A stretch of DNA of 64,000 nucleotides. Origin: Oceanihabitans gracilariae. Lineage in GTDB: Bacteria; Bacteroidota; Bacteroidia; Flavobacteriales; Flavobacteriaceae. The notes beneath the pieces are model-generated. The model had not been told where the DNA came from, searched no databases, and worked only from the letters and a program-made list of their open reading frames with translations. Made by a program: the position numbers and the translations under genes. Location: NCBI RefSeq assembly GCF_042684485.1, contig NZ_JBHULM010000001.1, positions 1-64,000 of the forward strand, given 5' to 3'. Below are positions 26,039-35,477 of the stretch, in pieces (the first letter of the stretch is position 1; every line of letters starts with the position of its first letter).

Positions 26039-26068
26039 AAAGGTCGCTTTTAGCGACCTTTTTTTTTG
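26039..26068 (+). terminator. Rho-independent terminator of the OmpW-like gene
   Basis: Stem AAAGGTCGC/GCGACCTTT with TTTTA loop and T tail. Confidence 0.9.
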
Positions 26069-26146
26069 GTCTAAACGTTTTGATGTTGATTTAGTGTATT
26101 GGGAGTCAATTGGTTATTTGAAAGATGATATTGCGCTTTTTAACGA

Positions 26147-26368
26147 TTGACCTTTTGTTTTTTTTTGTTGCTTATTCCTTTTTGCTCTACCTTGAAATTG
26201 CTAATCAATTTAAATTATGAAAAAACTAAAAAATATGATATATCTATTACTCAATTTGGTGATGGTTCTGTTACATTAACCAAAGACAATATGCAATCTG
26301 CTGTTTATTTTTATACACTTTATGTGGATGGGAAAAAAATAGCTTCTAAACGTTTAATGGTAGATTAA
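26147..26368 (+). pseudogene. Orphan C-terminal sorting-domain-like remnant
   Basis: The open frame encodes 73 residues. Only its second half looks meaningful: GDGSVTLTKDNMQSAVYFYT followed by LYVDGKKIASKRLMVD, which reads like the end of a Bacteroidota C-terminal sorting/anchor domain (typically GxYxYxLxVDGKxIxxKxM). No signal peptide or passenger domain precedes it, and the 5' half is AT-rich hydrophobic low complexity. I read it as the tail of a decayed exported protein gene; a genuine small protein cannot be ruled out. Confidence 0.45.
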
Positions 26369-26392
26369 TCGTTTTCTATAAATAGATACAAC

Positions 26393-26438
26393 AAAAAAAC
26401 AGCGTGCATCTTAAATTTTAAGACTTACGCTGTTTTTT
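26393..26438. terminator. Hairpin terminator between the remnant and clpB
   Basis: Outer stem AAAAAACAGCGT/ACGCTGTTTTTT with an inner CTTAAA/TTTAAG pairing; A and T flanks make it usable in both directions. Confidence 0.75.
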
Positions 26439-26550
26439 AACTAACTAACCAACTTAATATAAAAACGTATAAACTTTTGAGTTATTTTACGTTAACAATA
26501 CTTTATGATTTATGCTATATAGAGGTGTTTCTATATAAGCATGTTTTATT

Positions 26551-29160
26551 TTATACTTCTTCGCTAACCAAACTATTTTGGTTTCTAAAAACTAGTTTAC
26601 CATCAAAAGCATCTAACAGAATAATACTATCTGTAGTTACAGTTCCTGCAAGTATTTCTTTACTTAAAGCATTTAATACTTCTTTTTGTATAACACGTTT
26701 TACAGGTCTTGCACCATATTCAGGGTTGTAACCTTTGTCTGCTAAATACTGTACTGCTTCTGAAGTAGCATCAAAAGTAATACCTTGTTGAGCAACCATT
26801 TTAGTAATAGATTTTAACTGTAAACCAACAATGTCTACAATGTTTTCTTTGCTTAAAGGTGTAAACATAATAGTATCATCTATTCGGTTTAAAAACTCAG
26901 GTCTTACGTTTTGTTTTAATAAAGCTAAAACATCTACTTTAGCAGCTTCAATTGCAGAATCTATATCTTTAGTAGCTTCAAAACGTTGTTGTATAATATC
27001 GCTTCCCATGTTTGAGGTCATGATAATTATAGCGTTTTTAAAATCTGCTACACGACCTTTGTTATCTGTTAATCTACCTTCATCTAATACTTGTAATAAA
27101 ATATTAAAGGTATCTGGATGCGCTTTTTCAATTTCGTCTAAAAGTACTACAGAGTAAGGTTTTCTACGTACTGCTTCTGTAAGTTGTCCTCCTTCATCAT
27201 AACCAACATATCCTGGAGGTGCACCAACTAGTCTACTAACTGCATGACGTTCTTGGTATTCACTCATGTCTATTCTAGTCATGGCGTTTTCATCATCAAA
27301 AAGATATTCTGCTAAGGCTTTAGCTAACTCTGTTTTACCAACACCAGTAGTACCAAGAAATAAAAAGGTTCCTATTGGTTTTTGTGGGTTTTGTAAACCA
27401 GCTCTACTACGTCTAACGGCATCACTAACTGCAACAATAGCTTCTTCTTGACCAACCACACGTTTATGTAATTCGTCTTCTAGTTTTAAAAGTTTTTCTC
27501 TGTCACTTTGCAGCATTTTTGAAACAGGAATTCCTGTCCATTTTGCAACCACATCGGCAATATCTTCATATGTAACTTCTTCTTTTATTAAAGAACTTTC
27601 GCTTTGGTTTTCTTGCAATTCTTTTTGCAATTTTTCTAAGCGTTCTTGAGCATCTTTAATTTTTCCGTAGCGTATTTCTGCTACTTTACCATAGTCTCCT
27701 TCACGCTCTGCACGTTCTGCTTCTAGCTTAAATTCTTCAATATCAGATTTTGCAGTCTGTATATTGTCTACAACTTCTTTTTCGCTTTTCCATTTGGCAA
27801 AAATTTCATTGCGTTCTTCTTTTAGGTTTGCTAAATCAGCACGTAGTGCTTTTAGTTTTACTTCGTCTTTTTCACGTTTTATCGCTTCAATTTCAATTTC
27901 TAACTGCATGATTTTTCTATCTAAAACATCAAGTTCTTCAGGTTTAGAATTGATTTCCATGCGTAGTTTTGATGCAGCCTCATCCATTAAATCAATGGCT
28001 TTGTCTGGTAAAAAACGATTGGTAATATATCTTTCAGAAAGTTCTACAGCACCAATAATTGCTTCGTCTTTAATACGTACTTTATGGTGTGTTTCATACT
28101 TTTCTTTAATTCCTCTTAAAATAGAAATAGCACTTTCTGTATCAGGCTCATTCACCATTACCTTTTGAAAACGACGCTCTAAAGCTTTGTCTTTTTCAAA
28201 GTATTTTTGGTACTCATCTAAAGTGGTTGCACCAATGGCACGTAACTCACCACGAGCTAATGCAGGTTTTAAAATATTGGCAGCATCCATGGCTCCTTGA
28301 CCACCACCAGCTCCTACAAGCGTGTGTATCTCATCAATAAATAGAACAATGTCTCCATCACTTTCTGTGACTTCTTTAATAACTGCTTTTAGTCTTTCTT
28401 CAAACTCTCCTTTAAATTTAGCTCCAGCAATTAACGCTCCCATATCTAGGGCAAAAATTTGCTTGTCTACTAAATTTTCAGGAACATCTCCATCTACAAT
28501 TCTGTGTGCTAAACCTTCTGCAATGGCTGTTTTACCAGTTCCTGGCTCTCCAACTAAAATTGGGTTGTTTTTTGTTCTACGAGATAAAATTTGAAGGATT
28601 CTACGTATTTCTTCATCACGACCAATTACAGGATCTAATTTTCCGTCTTTGGCTAATTGATTTAAATTTTTAGCGTATTTATTTAAAGAGTTATATGTTT
28701 CTTCTTGACTTTGTGAAGTTACTCGATCTCCTTTTCTTAGTTCTTCAATAGCTGCTTGCAATCCTTTTTCGGTTACACTTTGATCTTTTAAAATTTGAGC
28801 AATTTTGCTTTTCGATTTAAAAATAGCAAGTATTAAATGTTCTAAAGAAACATAATCGTCATTCATTTTTTTTGCAATGATAGATGCTTCGTTTAGCATT
28901 TTTCCTGCTTCACGAGACGCCATAATATCACCACCAGAAACTTTAGGGAAACTTTCTAATTCTTTATCTAGTATTTGTTGTAAAATAGTAACGTTTACAT
29001 TTAATTTTTTTAAAAGAAATGGTAAAACATTTTCATCTACATCAAAAATTGCTTTAAAAATATGTTCGTTTTCAATTTGTTGGTGTCCATAGCTTTGCGC
29101 GATTTGTTGCGCCTTTTGTATGGCTTCTTGTGATTTAATTGTATAATTGTTAAAATTCAT
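26551..29160 (-). CDS. clpB: ATP-dependent disaggregase ClpB
   Basis: A heat-shock AAA+ chaperone that, with DnaK, threads and refolds aggregated proteins. From ATG 29160 it has 869 residues, typical of ClpB: N-terminal Clp repeat region (about 1-150), first AAA+ module with Walker A GEPGTGKTA and Walker B VLFIDEIH, an M-domain coiled coil (about 410-525), and second AAA+ module with Walker A GTTGVGKTE. The in-frame ATG at 29205 would add a non-conserved peptide, so 29160 (directly before NFNNYTIKSQEA) is preferred. Confidence 0.97.
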   Translation of the reverse strand: MNFNNYTIKSQEAIQKAQQIAQSYGHQQIENEHIFKAIFDVDENVLPFLLKKLNVNVTILQQILDKELESFPKVSGGDIMASREAGKMLNEASIIAKKMNDDYVSLEHLILAIFKSKSKIAQILKDQSVTEKGLQAAIEELRKGDRVTSQSQEETYNSLNKYAKNLNQLAKDGKLDPVIGRDEEIRRILQILSRRTKNNPILVGEPGTGKTAIAEGLAHRIVDGDVPENLVDKQIFALDMGALIAGAKFKGEFEERLKAVIKEVTESDGDIVLFIDEIHTLVGAGGGQGAMDAANILKPALARGELRAIGATTLDEYQKYFEKDKALERRFQKVMVNEPDTESAISILRGIKEKYETHHKVRIKDEAIIGAVELSERYITNRFLPDKAIDLMDEAASKLRMEINSKPEELDVLDRKIMQLEIEIEAIKREKDEVKLKALRADLANLKEERNEIFAKWKSEKEVVDNIQTAKSDIEEFKLEAERAEREGDYGKVAEIRYGKIKDAQERLEKLQKELQENQSESSLIKEEVTYEDIADVVAKWTGIPVSKMLQSDREKLLKLEDELHKRVVGQEEAIVAVSDAVRRSRAGLQNPQKPIGTFLFLGTTGVGKTELAKALAEYLFDDENAMTRIDMSEYQERHAVSRLVGAPPGYVGYDEGGQLTEAVRRKPYSVVLLDEIEKAHPDTFNILLQVLDEGRLTDNKGRVADFKNAIIIMTSNMGSDIIQQRFEATKDIDSAIEAAKVDVLALLKQNVRPEFLNRIDDTIMFTPLSKENIVDIVGLQLKSITKMVAQQGITFDATSEAVQYLADKGYNPEYGARPVKRVIQKEVLNALSKEILAGTVTTDSIILLDAFDGKLVFRNQNSLVSEEV

Positions 29161-29366
29161 AGGTTGTTGTGTTTTATAGTTTCTATAAATTCCGATATTT
29201 ATCAAGAATTATATAGTATTATTTTTGTTTTCTGAATAGCTTAAGACAACAATCTTACCAATACTAATTAGAAGACAAAATGTCTGAAATAGCTTATGAA
29301 CGAGTGACTTTTAGTCAGTTTGTAAGTTTATCGTATTACATCGACTTAATTAAAAAGATACAAAAA

Positions 29367-29759
29367 ATGAGTTTATTAAACAAGATATTTGGAGGTTCAA
29401 AAGAGCCTAAAGAAGAAAAAGTGTTGCCTTGGATACCTTTAACCGAAACTAGCCAATTAGCAACTATAGCACAAAAATCGAATACCAAAACACAGGTGAT
29501 TTTTAAGCACTCTACACGTTGCGGGATTAGTAGAATGGTAATGAATCAATTTGTTGCTATGTATGATTTAACTGAAGCAGACTTAGATTTATATTACCTT
29601 GATTTGTTAAATTACAGATCGGTTTCTGATGAGGTAGGAGTTGAGTTTATGGTCATGCATGAGTCTCCACAATTACTAGTTATAAAAAATGGTAATGTAA
29701 TTACTCATGCTTCACATGGTGGAATTAATGATATTAATTTACAAGATTTTGTAAGTTAG
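29367..29759 (+). CDS. ytxJ: Bacillithiol-system redox protein YtxJ
   Basis: A 130-residue thioredoxin-fold protein. The conserved block FKHSTRCGISRMVMNQF carries a single active-site Cys, as in YtxJ monothiol bacilliredoxin-like proteins; SPQLLVIKNG contains the cis-Pro. It would act on bacillithiol mixed disulfides in the cytoplasm. Upstream in-frame residues (from 29280) are not conserved-looking, so the ATG at 29367 is used. The bshB1 gene at 51.6 kb supports a bacillithiol-using organism. Its stop codon overlaps that of the convergent SSS gene. Confidence 0.87.
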   Translation: MSLLNKIFGGSKEPKEEKVLPWIPLTETSQLATIAQKSNTKTQVIFKHSTRCGISRMVMNQFVAMYDLTEADLDLYYLDLLNYRSVSDEVGVEFMVMHESPQLLVIKNGNVITHASHGGINDINLQDFVS

Positions 29760-31510
29760 AGCATTACCACATAACCAAAACTACATAAAGCAAGAGCTAT
29801 TACGGTTAATGCTAGTATGCTTTTGTTTCTTAAATCTTTAAAAGAAATAAGCAAAGCAATAGTCATAACTAATAAGCAACCTACAAAATTTAGCCATAAA
29901 AACGGAAGGTTTATAAGTTCATATTGATTTAATAAAAATAAACCTATTACTAGCATTTGTGTAATTAAAGCAGCTACAAATACAGCATTTGCTTTAACGC
30001 TTTTAAAGAAAAAGGCAAGGAGAAAAATTCCTAAAACATTACCATAAAAAATAGAGCCAATAATATTTACTAGCTGAATTAAATTTTCAGCTAGATTGGC
30101 TATACAGGCAACAGCAATGGCTATAATTCCCCAAGCAAGGGTAAACCATCTAGAGGTTTTTACCATTTCTTCGTCTGTTTTTTCACTAGTATTACGCTTG
30201 TATAAATCTATAGTTGTGGTGCTTGCTAAGGCATTAAGCTCACTAGATGTACTAGACATAGCTGCACTTAAAATTACAGCCAATAATAAACCAATTAATC
30301 CTCTTGGTAAGTTGTTTAATATAAAGTGAATGAATACGTAATCTTTATCATTACTTTCTACTTTTATTTGCGCTGCTTCTCCTGCTTTTTCAATTAGTAG
30401 CTTTGCATCGTTTCTAATGGCATCATTAGCTTGATTGGCTAAATGAATTTCGTTTTTTAGCTCTTCAGTTTCAGAAGTAGTATAATTATTAATGATGCTT
30501 TGCTTGGTATCAAATATTTTTTCTTGTTCCTGTTGAAGCGTTTGGTATTCTGAAGCGTATTCCGAATTTAAAACCAAGGCTGTTGCTGTAGGATTAAAAT
30601 TTACAGGAGCTGGATTAAACTGATAAAACACAAAAACCATTACACCTACTAGTAAAATAAAAAATTGCATAGGTACTTTTAATAAACCATTAAAAAGGAG
30701 TCCTAATTGCATTTCTTTTAAAGATTTACCAGAAAGGTAACGTTGTACTTGACTTTGATCTGTACCAAAATAAGAAAGCATTAAAAAAGTTCCGCCAATA
30801 ATACCAGACCAAAAGGTGTATCTGTTATTTAGGTTAAAAGAAAAGTCTAGCACTTCCATTTTTCCGCTAGCACCAGCAATATGTAATGCTTTAGAAAATG
30901 TAATGTCTGCAGGAAGTTTGTTTATTATTAAAATAAAAGCAATAATCATTCCTGTAAAAATCACTACCATTTGGTGTTTTTGTGTCACGTTTACAGCACG
31001 TGTACCACCAGAAACGGTGTAAATAATAACCAATACACCAATAATGATGTTTAGTAATAACAAGTTCCAACCTAGTACAGCCGAAAGTATAATGGCAGGA
31101 GCAAATATGGTAATACCAGCAGCTAAGCCACGTTGTATTAAAAATAAAATTGCAGTTAGCGTTCTTGTTTTTAAATCGAATCTGGTTTCTAAAAACTCAT
31201 AGGCTGTATACACTTTTAGTTTGTGATATAGCGGAATAAAAACCATGCAAATTACTACCATGGCTATGGGTAAACCAAAATAGAATTGCACAAAACCCAT
31301 TCCGTCATTAAATGCTTGTCCAGGAGTAGAAAGAAAAGTAATAGCACTTGCTTGTGTTGCCATTACAGATAAACCAATAGTCCACCATTTAGAGGAATTT
31401 CCACCTTTTAAATAATCTTGTACATTTTTACTTCCGCGTGTTTGCCATGTACCATAAACAACAATAAGTAATAAGGTGCTAATAAGCACAATCCAATCTA
31501 ATGTTTGCAT
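29756..31510 (-). CDS. Sodium:solute symporter (SSS family)
   Basis: A 584-residue polytopic inner membrane transporter with about 13-14 helices. GLSVMATQASAITFLSTPGQ near residue 50, VYTVSGGTRAV... type segment near 160 and AAMSSTSSELNALAS are SSS-family landmarks. A hydrophilic insert with coiled-coil tendency (about 310-385) lies between helices. Its substrate may be a sugar or sugar derivative given the neighbouring deacetylase (inference). It follows a 33-residue membrane protein by four bases in what looks like one operon. Confidence 0.9.
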   Translation of the reverse strand: MQTLDWIVLISTLLLIVVYGTWQTRGSKNVQDYLKGGNSSKWWTIGLSVMATQASAITFLSTPGQAFNDGMGFVQFYFGLPIAMVVICMVFIPLYHKLKVYTAYEFLETRFDLKTRTLTAILFLIQRGLAAGITIFAPAIILSAVLGWNLLLLNIIIGVLVIIYTVSGGTRAVNVTQKHQMVVIFTGMIIAFILIINKLPADITFSKALHIAGASGKMEVLDFSFNLNNRYTFWSGIIGGTFLMLSYFGTDQSQVQRYLSGKSLKEMQLGLLFNGLLKVPMQFFILLVGVMVFVFYQFNPAPVNFNPTATALVLNSEYASEYQTLQQEQEKIFDTKQSIINNYTTSETEELKNEIHLANQANDAIRNDAKLLIEKAGEAAQIKVESNDKDYVFIHFILNNLPRGLIGLLLAVILSAAMSSTSSELNALASTTTIDLYKRNTSEKTDEEMVKTSRWFTLAWGIIAIAVACIANLAENLIQLVNIIGSIFYGNVLGIFLLAFFFKSVKANAVFVAALITQMLVIGLFLLNQYELINLPFLWLNFVGCLLVMTIALLISFKDLRNKSILALTVIALALCSFGYVVML

Positions 31511-31513
31511 ATT

Positions 31514-31615
31514 TTAAAGCGCTTTGGTTATAAAGTAAAAAGCAAGGATATAGACTGCGTTGGCAACAAGTACTAGTGTGTACATGTTATTCCATTTATA
31601 TTTTGGTTGCTTCAT
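31514..31615 (-). CDS. 33-residue single-helix membrane protein
   Basis: A very short ORF: starts MKQPKYKWNNMYTLVLVANA and ends FYFITKAL. It has a basic N-terminus and one membrane helix (about 12-30). It is placed four bases before the symporter ATG and 52 bases after the PIG-L gene on the same strand, which supports it as a small accessory subunit of the transporter. I recall similar tiny proteins beside SSS genes in flavobacteria, but cannot verify this here. Confidence 0.65.
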   Translation of the reverse strand: MKQPKYKWNNMYTLVLVANAVYILAFYFITKAL

Positions 31616-31667
31616 TGGTTGTTGGTTTTAATGTGTTGGTAAACAGTATGTGTAAACTTGTGCTTGT

Positions 31668-34196
31668 TTACTGTTTTACAGTGTTTTCTGTGTTTATATT
31701 GTCTTTACCAATACTTAGCATATTAGCAAATAATCTATATGCTCCAGAAACTCCTGCAGGAAACTCTCTAAAGAAACTTAATCCTGTGTATATATAATAT
31801 CCTTTACCATGTTTTGCAACTAGTAAACTTCCTTTTTTAGCAGACTCTCCTTTGTCGTGCATAGATAGAATAGGAGTGAAGGCTTTAGACCATTTGTTTG
31901 GAAAATATAAACCGCGTTCTTGCGTCCATCCTTCAAAATCTTTTTGGGTTATTTTATTCGGAAAATTAAGCAACTCATGATCTGGTTTTAGTAAAGTTAC
32001 TTTAGCATTTTCATTGGTTACTCTATCTCTAGAAAGTTCTAACGAGTAAGGCGCAAGTTGCTCTGTTTTTAATCTTCGGTTGGTGTTGTATTGTACAATC
32101 ATGTTTCCGCCATTAGCTACAAAATCAAATAAAATTTGCTGTTTAAACTTTAATGCTTCCACTGTGTTATAGGCACGAATACCAACCACTACAGCATCAA
32201 ATTGGCTTAAGGTATCTGCATTAATAGCTTCTGGTTTTAAGGTAACTACATGGTAACCTATTTGTTGTAAGCTTTCAGGAACCACATCTCCTGCACCTTC
32301 AATATAAGCAATATTTTGTCCTCTTTTTTGGATGTCTAAACGAACCACTTTGCTTTCGCTAGGAAGTAAAACCGTTTGAAACGGAATGTGGTTATAGTCA
32401 ATTTCAATAAGTTCTTTGGTGAATGTTTTATCGCTAATATGAAGCTTAGGAGTTATAAATCCTTCATTTTGATTTTTAGGAGGAATAATAGTAAATACTA
32501 AGGTTTGTTCTTGTCCTTTATTAGCTATAGAAATTTTTTGCTTTTTAGGAAAAATACTCCATCCTTCAGGATGCTCTATTTCAAGAAATCCTTCTAGCTT
32601 ATCTTTTCCTGCTTTTACAACCACAGGAATTTCCTTTGGAGCATCATTTTCAAAAATGATTACTTTTTCAGCAATTTTAACCGAAGCTTCAGGAATAATT
32701 TCAAAAGGTTTGTAAACTTCTCCTTTTACAGGATCATTGGTTTTGTAAACAATAGGTTTGGTGTAGCTTATAGAAACGTTTTGAATGTTTAAATTAAAAG
32801 TTACATTAAAATATCGAGGTGTTTCGGGTTTACCAATTAAACTTTTATCGTCTACTTGATACATACCAAGCGTTCCTTTTTTTGTTAACCAATAAGGTGT
32901 TGTTGGTTCTTGATTAGCTTGTATTGGTAAGTTATCTTCTAGTTCTTGTTTTTCATTAGGTTTTAAATGCATTGCTACAGCAGTAGGTGTTGTGTCATGA
33001 AGAATAGAGTAGCTGTTTAAGGTAATATTGGCGTTGCTTCTGTTAATTGCTTCTATGTTAATTTTTACCTCTTCGTTATCTGTTGCATGATTGGTTTCTG
33101 CTACAGCTTCTAAATATAAACCTGAGCAATTATAGATAAGGTTTTTAATTTCTTCAGACTTAATTGTTCTCCAATGTGCATCTTCTAGTTTTTCAATTAA
33201 CGTGTAGGCTTTTAATAATTCAGGAATAGAAGCAGCAGGATTGGTAAAATCAAAATCTTTTTCTACTTGGTATAAAATGTTTCCTATTTCTTTTCCGCCA
33301 GCAATACGATTCCAAGAGGTGTCAATTCCCTCAAAAATATTCGATTTATCTGAAGGCATTTCACCTTTAATCAATTCTATATATTCCATTTGGCTACCAC
33401 GAGTTCCTGTGTTACCAAAACCTTGTGATTTGTGTTGGCTTCTACTTAGCGAAGCAATTTCGGTATTACTCAATCCTATTGAAGGATAGTAGGTACCAAT
33501 ATCAAAATGTAAAAGTTTGCTTTTATCTGCTTTTTCAAATTTTTCTTGGCTACCATAAAACCACCAGGAAGTATTAAAAAATACGCGTTTTGCTTGCCAT
33601 AAACTAGTGTTTTGTAGTTGGTCTGGATAAGCATTTTTATTGTTGGTAAGATCAAAAGCTTCTAAACTTAACATAGCAGAACTAGTGTGGTGGCCATGTG
33701 TGGTACCTGGACTTCTGTGGTCAAAACGATTGATGATTACATCTGGTTTAAATTGTCTTATAGCTAAAACTACATCGCTTAATACTTCTTCTTTGTTCCA
33801 TATTGCTAATGTTTCATCTGGATGTTTAGAATAACCAAAATCATTAGCTCTAGTAAAGCGTTGTTCACCACCATCAATATTTCTTGCAGTAAGAAGTTCT
33901 TGCGTTCTTATTACACCAAGAAGTTCTCTAATTTCTGGGCCAATTAGGTTTTGTCCTCCATCACCACGTGTAAGCGAAAGGTATGCTGTACGTGCTTTTA
34001 CTTGATTAGACAGGTAAGAGATGAGTCTGGTGTTTTCATCATCTGGATGCGCAGCAACATATAATACAGAGCCTAGAAAATTAAGTTTTTTTAAAGACTC
34101 AAAAATCTGAGAGGCATTTGGTTTTTTGGGTTGTTGGGCTTGTAGGCTAGTAAAGGAAAAAAGTAGAATAAAAAAAAAGGGTAGTAGCTTTCGCAT
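31668..34196 (-). CDS. PIG-L family deacetylase with C-terminal extension
   Basis: An 842-residue exported protein. Signal peptide 1-20 (ends TSLQAQ). PIG-L zinc-dependent N-acetylglucosamine deacetylase-like domain about 40-300 with the metal motif HPDDE (50-54) and the second-His region HRSPGTTHGHHTSSAM. The middle is beta-sandwich-like (about 380-630, NEW3-like: VVVKAGKDKLEGFLEIEHPE). The C-terminal part is Rossmann/glutamine-amidotransferase-like (about 640-830: VVVGIRAYNT, QYNTNRRL). It probably deacetylates an amino-sugar conjugate outside the cytoplasm. An in-frame ATG at 34220 lies near the promoter box; 34196 starts the signal peptide. First gene of the operon with the small membrane protein and symporter. 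Confidence 0.88.
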   Translation of the reverse strand: MRKLLPFFFILLFSFTSLQAQQPKKPNASQIFESLKKLNFLGSVLYVAAHPDDENTRLISYLSNQVKARTAYLSLTRGDGGQNLIGPEIRELLGVIRTQELLTARNIDGGEQRFTRANDFGYSKHPDETLAIWNKEEVLSDVVLAIRQFKPDVIINRFDHRSPGTTHGHHTSSAMLSLEAFDLTNNKNAYPDQLQNTSLWQAKRVFFNTSWWFYGSQEKFEKADKSKLLHFDIGTYYPSIGLSNTEIASLSRSQHKSQGFGNTGTRGSQMEYIELIKGEMPSDKSNIFEGIDTSWNRIAGGKEIGNILYQVEKDFDFTNPAASIPELLKAYTLIEKLEDAHWRTIKSEEIKNLIYNCSGLYLEAVAETNHATDNEEVKINIEAINRSNANITLNSYSILHDTTPTAVAMHLKPNEKQELEDNLPIQANQEPTTPYWLTKKGTLGMYQVDDKSLIGKPETPRYFNVTFNLNIQNVSISYTKPIVYKTNDPVKGEVYKPFEIIPEASVKIAEKVIIFENDAPKEIPVVVKAGKDKLEGFLEIEHPEGWSIFPKKQKISIANKGQEQTLVFTIIPPKNQNEGFITPKLHISDKTFTKELIEIDYNHIPFQTVLLPSESKVVRLDIQKRGQNIAYIEGAGDVVPESLQQIGYHVVTLKPEAINADTLSQFDAVVVGIRAYNTVEALKFKQQILFDFVANGGNMIVQYNTNRRLKTEQLAPYSLELSRDRVTNENAKVTLLKPDHELLNFPNKITQKDFEGWTQERGLYFPNKWSKAFTPILSMHDKGESAKKGSLLVAKHGKGYYIYTGLSFFREFPAGVSGAYRLFANMLSIGKDNINTENTVKQ

Positions 34197-34217
34197 AGTT
34201 TCAGATTGTTTAATATC

Positions 34218-34225
34218 CAAATATA
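34218..34225 (-). promoter_or_regulatory. -7 box TATATTTG of the PIG-L/SSS operon
   Basis: Exact TAnnTTTG on the minus strand, 21 bases before the ATG at 34196. Confidence 0.5.
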
Positions 34226-34284
34226 AAAAAGAAAGCAGCCTTGAGGTTTGTTTTAATTTTTATTTAACGAAACTTTAAGGGGTT

Positions 34285-34830
34285 TTATAGCAAGTCTGCG
34301 CCATGTTCAAAATCTTCAATAGCGTCTTTTTTTACAAGTGTAACTGCTTTTTGTAAAATAAGGTTGTTTGGGTAGGTTACTAAATCGCCATTGTTTTTCC
34401 TAAGGTGTAATTGAAAAGCTCTAATGTCTTCAATAATGGCTTCTATAGGAAAATCTTTATCGTGAATTTGTATTTTATCACCTACTTTATAAGGAAAAGA
34501 AAAAAACATAATTACACCAGAAGTAATATTACTTAGTATAGACCAAATAGCAAATAACGCTATACCTATAACGGCAAAAACAGAAGAAAAAACCAATGCA
34601 AGGTCTTTAAATTGCGCTCCAAAAATAAAGGCTAAAATTAAACTTAAAATTAAAAATAAGCTAACCGATGAATATCTGATGATTAATTGAATTCTAGCTT
34701 CGTTTATTCCAGATTTTCTTCCAATTTTTCTAATAGATACCTTTTGGAGCATCCAGATAACAAAAAAGATAGCTATCACTATTAAGGAGTTAATAAGTGC
34801 TTCTTGGTGTATATGTAGTAGATTTTTCAT
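34285..34830 (-). CDS. Small MscS-type mechanosensitive channel
   Basis: 181 residues: two N-terminal membrane helices (about 10-28 and 55-75), a pore-lining TM3-like helix (about 80-110), and an MscS beta domain (IMFFSFPYKVGDKIQIHDKD, then ... LVTYPNNLILQKAV). Relieves turgor on osmotic downshift. Compact relative to E. coli MscS (286), as is common for this clade. Last gene of the DUF2520-kdsC-ubiA-maf run. Confidence 0.88.
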   Translation of the reverse strand: MKNLLHIHQEALINSLIVIAIFFVIWMLQKVSIRKIGRKSGINEARIQLIIRYSSVSLFLILSLILAFIFGAQFKDLALVFSSVFAVIGIALFAIWSILSNITSGVIMFFSFPYKVGDKIQIHDKDFPIEAIIEDIRAFQLHLRKNNGDLVTYPNNLILQKAVTLVKKDAIEDFEHGADLL

Positions 34831-34889
34831 ATGCTTTGCTAAATAACAAAGATAAAAGAGAAAAAGTTATTAATTACAAAAACAAGGAG

Positions 34890-35477
34890 TTAGTTCACTA
34901 TTTCTAATAGCGTATCATATACTAAATGCACAGGCAAACCTACAACATTGTAGTATGAGCCTTCAATTTTAGTTATAGCTATAAGGCCAATCCATTCTTG
35001 AATACCATAAGCACCAGCTTTATCATAAGGTTTAAAGGTGTCTATATAATAGTGTATTTCTTTTTCTGTTAGAGCTTTAAAAGTTACTTTGGTGACAGCG
35101 CTCACTGTTTTTTCTGAAGTTTTAGTAGTAAAACAAACCGAAGTTATAACTTCATGTGTTGCGTTGCTTAAGCTTTGTAGTGTTTTAAACGCTTCGTCTT
35201 TATCTCTAGGTTTTCCTAGTGCTTTTTCATTGTGCCAAACAATAGTATCACTAGTTACTAAAATATCTTTGTCTTTTAAATTGTCTTTAAAAGGAAGTGA
35301 TTTAAGCTGTGCTAAATAATCTGTAATTTCAAAATGACGTAAACGTTCAGGATATTCTTCAACTACAGGTTTTAGTTGAATTTGAAAATCTAAGTCTAAA
35401 TCTTTAAAAAACTGTTGTCTTCTTGGTGATGCAGAAGCTAAAATAAGATTGTAATTTTTTAGTTTTTCTTTCAGCAT
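34890..35477 (-). CDS. maf: Maf nucleoside triphosphate pyrophosphatase
   Basis: 195 residues of the Maf/YhdE type, which hydrolyse dTTP/UTP and modified NTPs to monophosphates (house cleaning). Landmarks: the N-terminal ILASASPRRQQFF, VTSDTIVW with the catalytic Asp, LGKPRDKDEA and the terminal KIEGSYYNVVGLPVHLV. It begins on the stop codon of the prenyltransferase gene (one-base overlap), so translation is coupled. Confidence 0.93.
   Translation of the reverse strand: MLKEKLKNYNLILASASPRRQQFFKDLDLDFQIQLKPVVEEYPERLRHFEITDYLAQLKSLPFKDNLKDKDILVTSDTIVWHNEKALGKPRDKDEAFKTLQSLSNATHEVITSVCFTTKTSEKTVSAVTKVTFKALTEKEIHYYIDTFKPYDKAGAYGIQEWIGLIAITKIEGSYYNVVGLPVHLVYDTLLEIVN

Noticed and set aside
26218..26281. 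Small frame starting MKKLKNMIYLLL near the sorting-domain remnant
   Set aside because: Only about 20 codons, out of frame with the recognisable sorting-like segment; looks like chance in AT-rich DNA.
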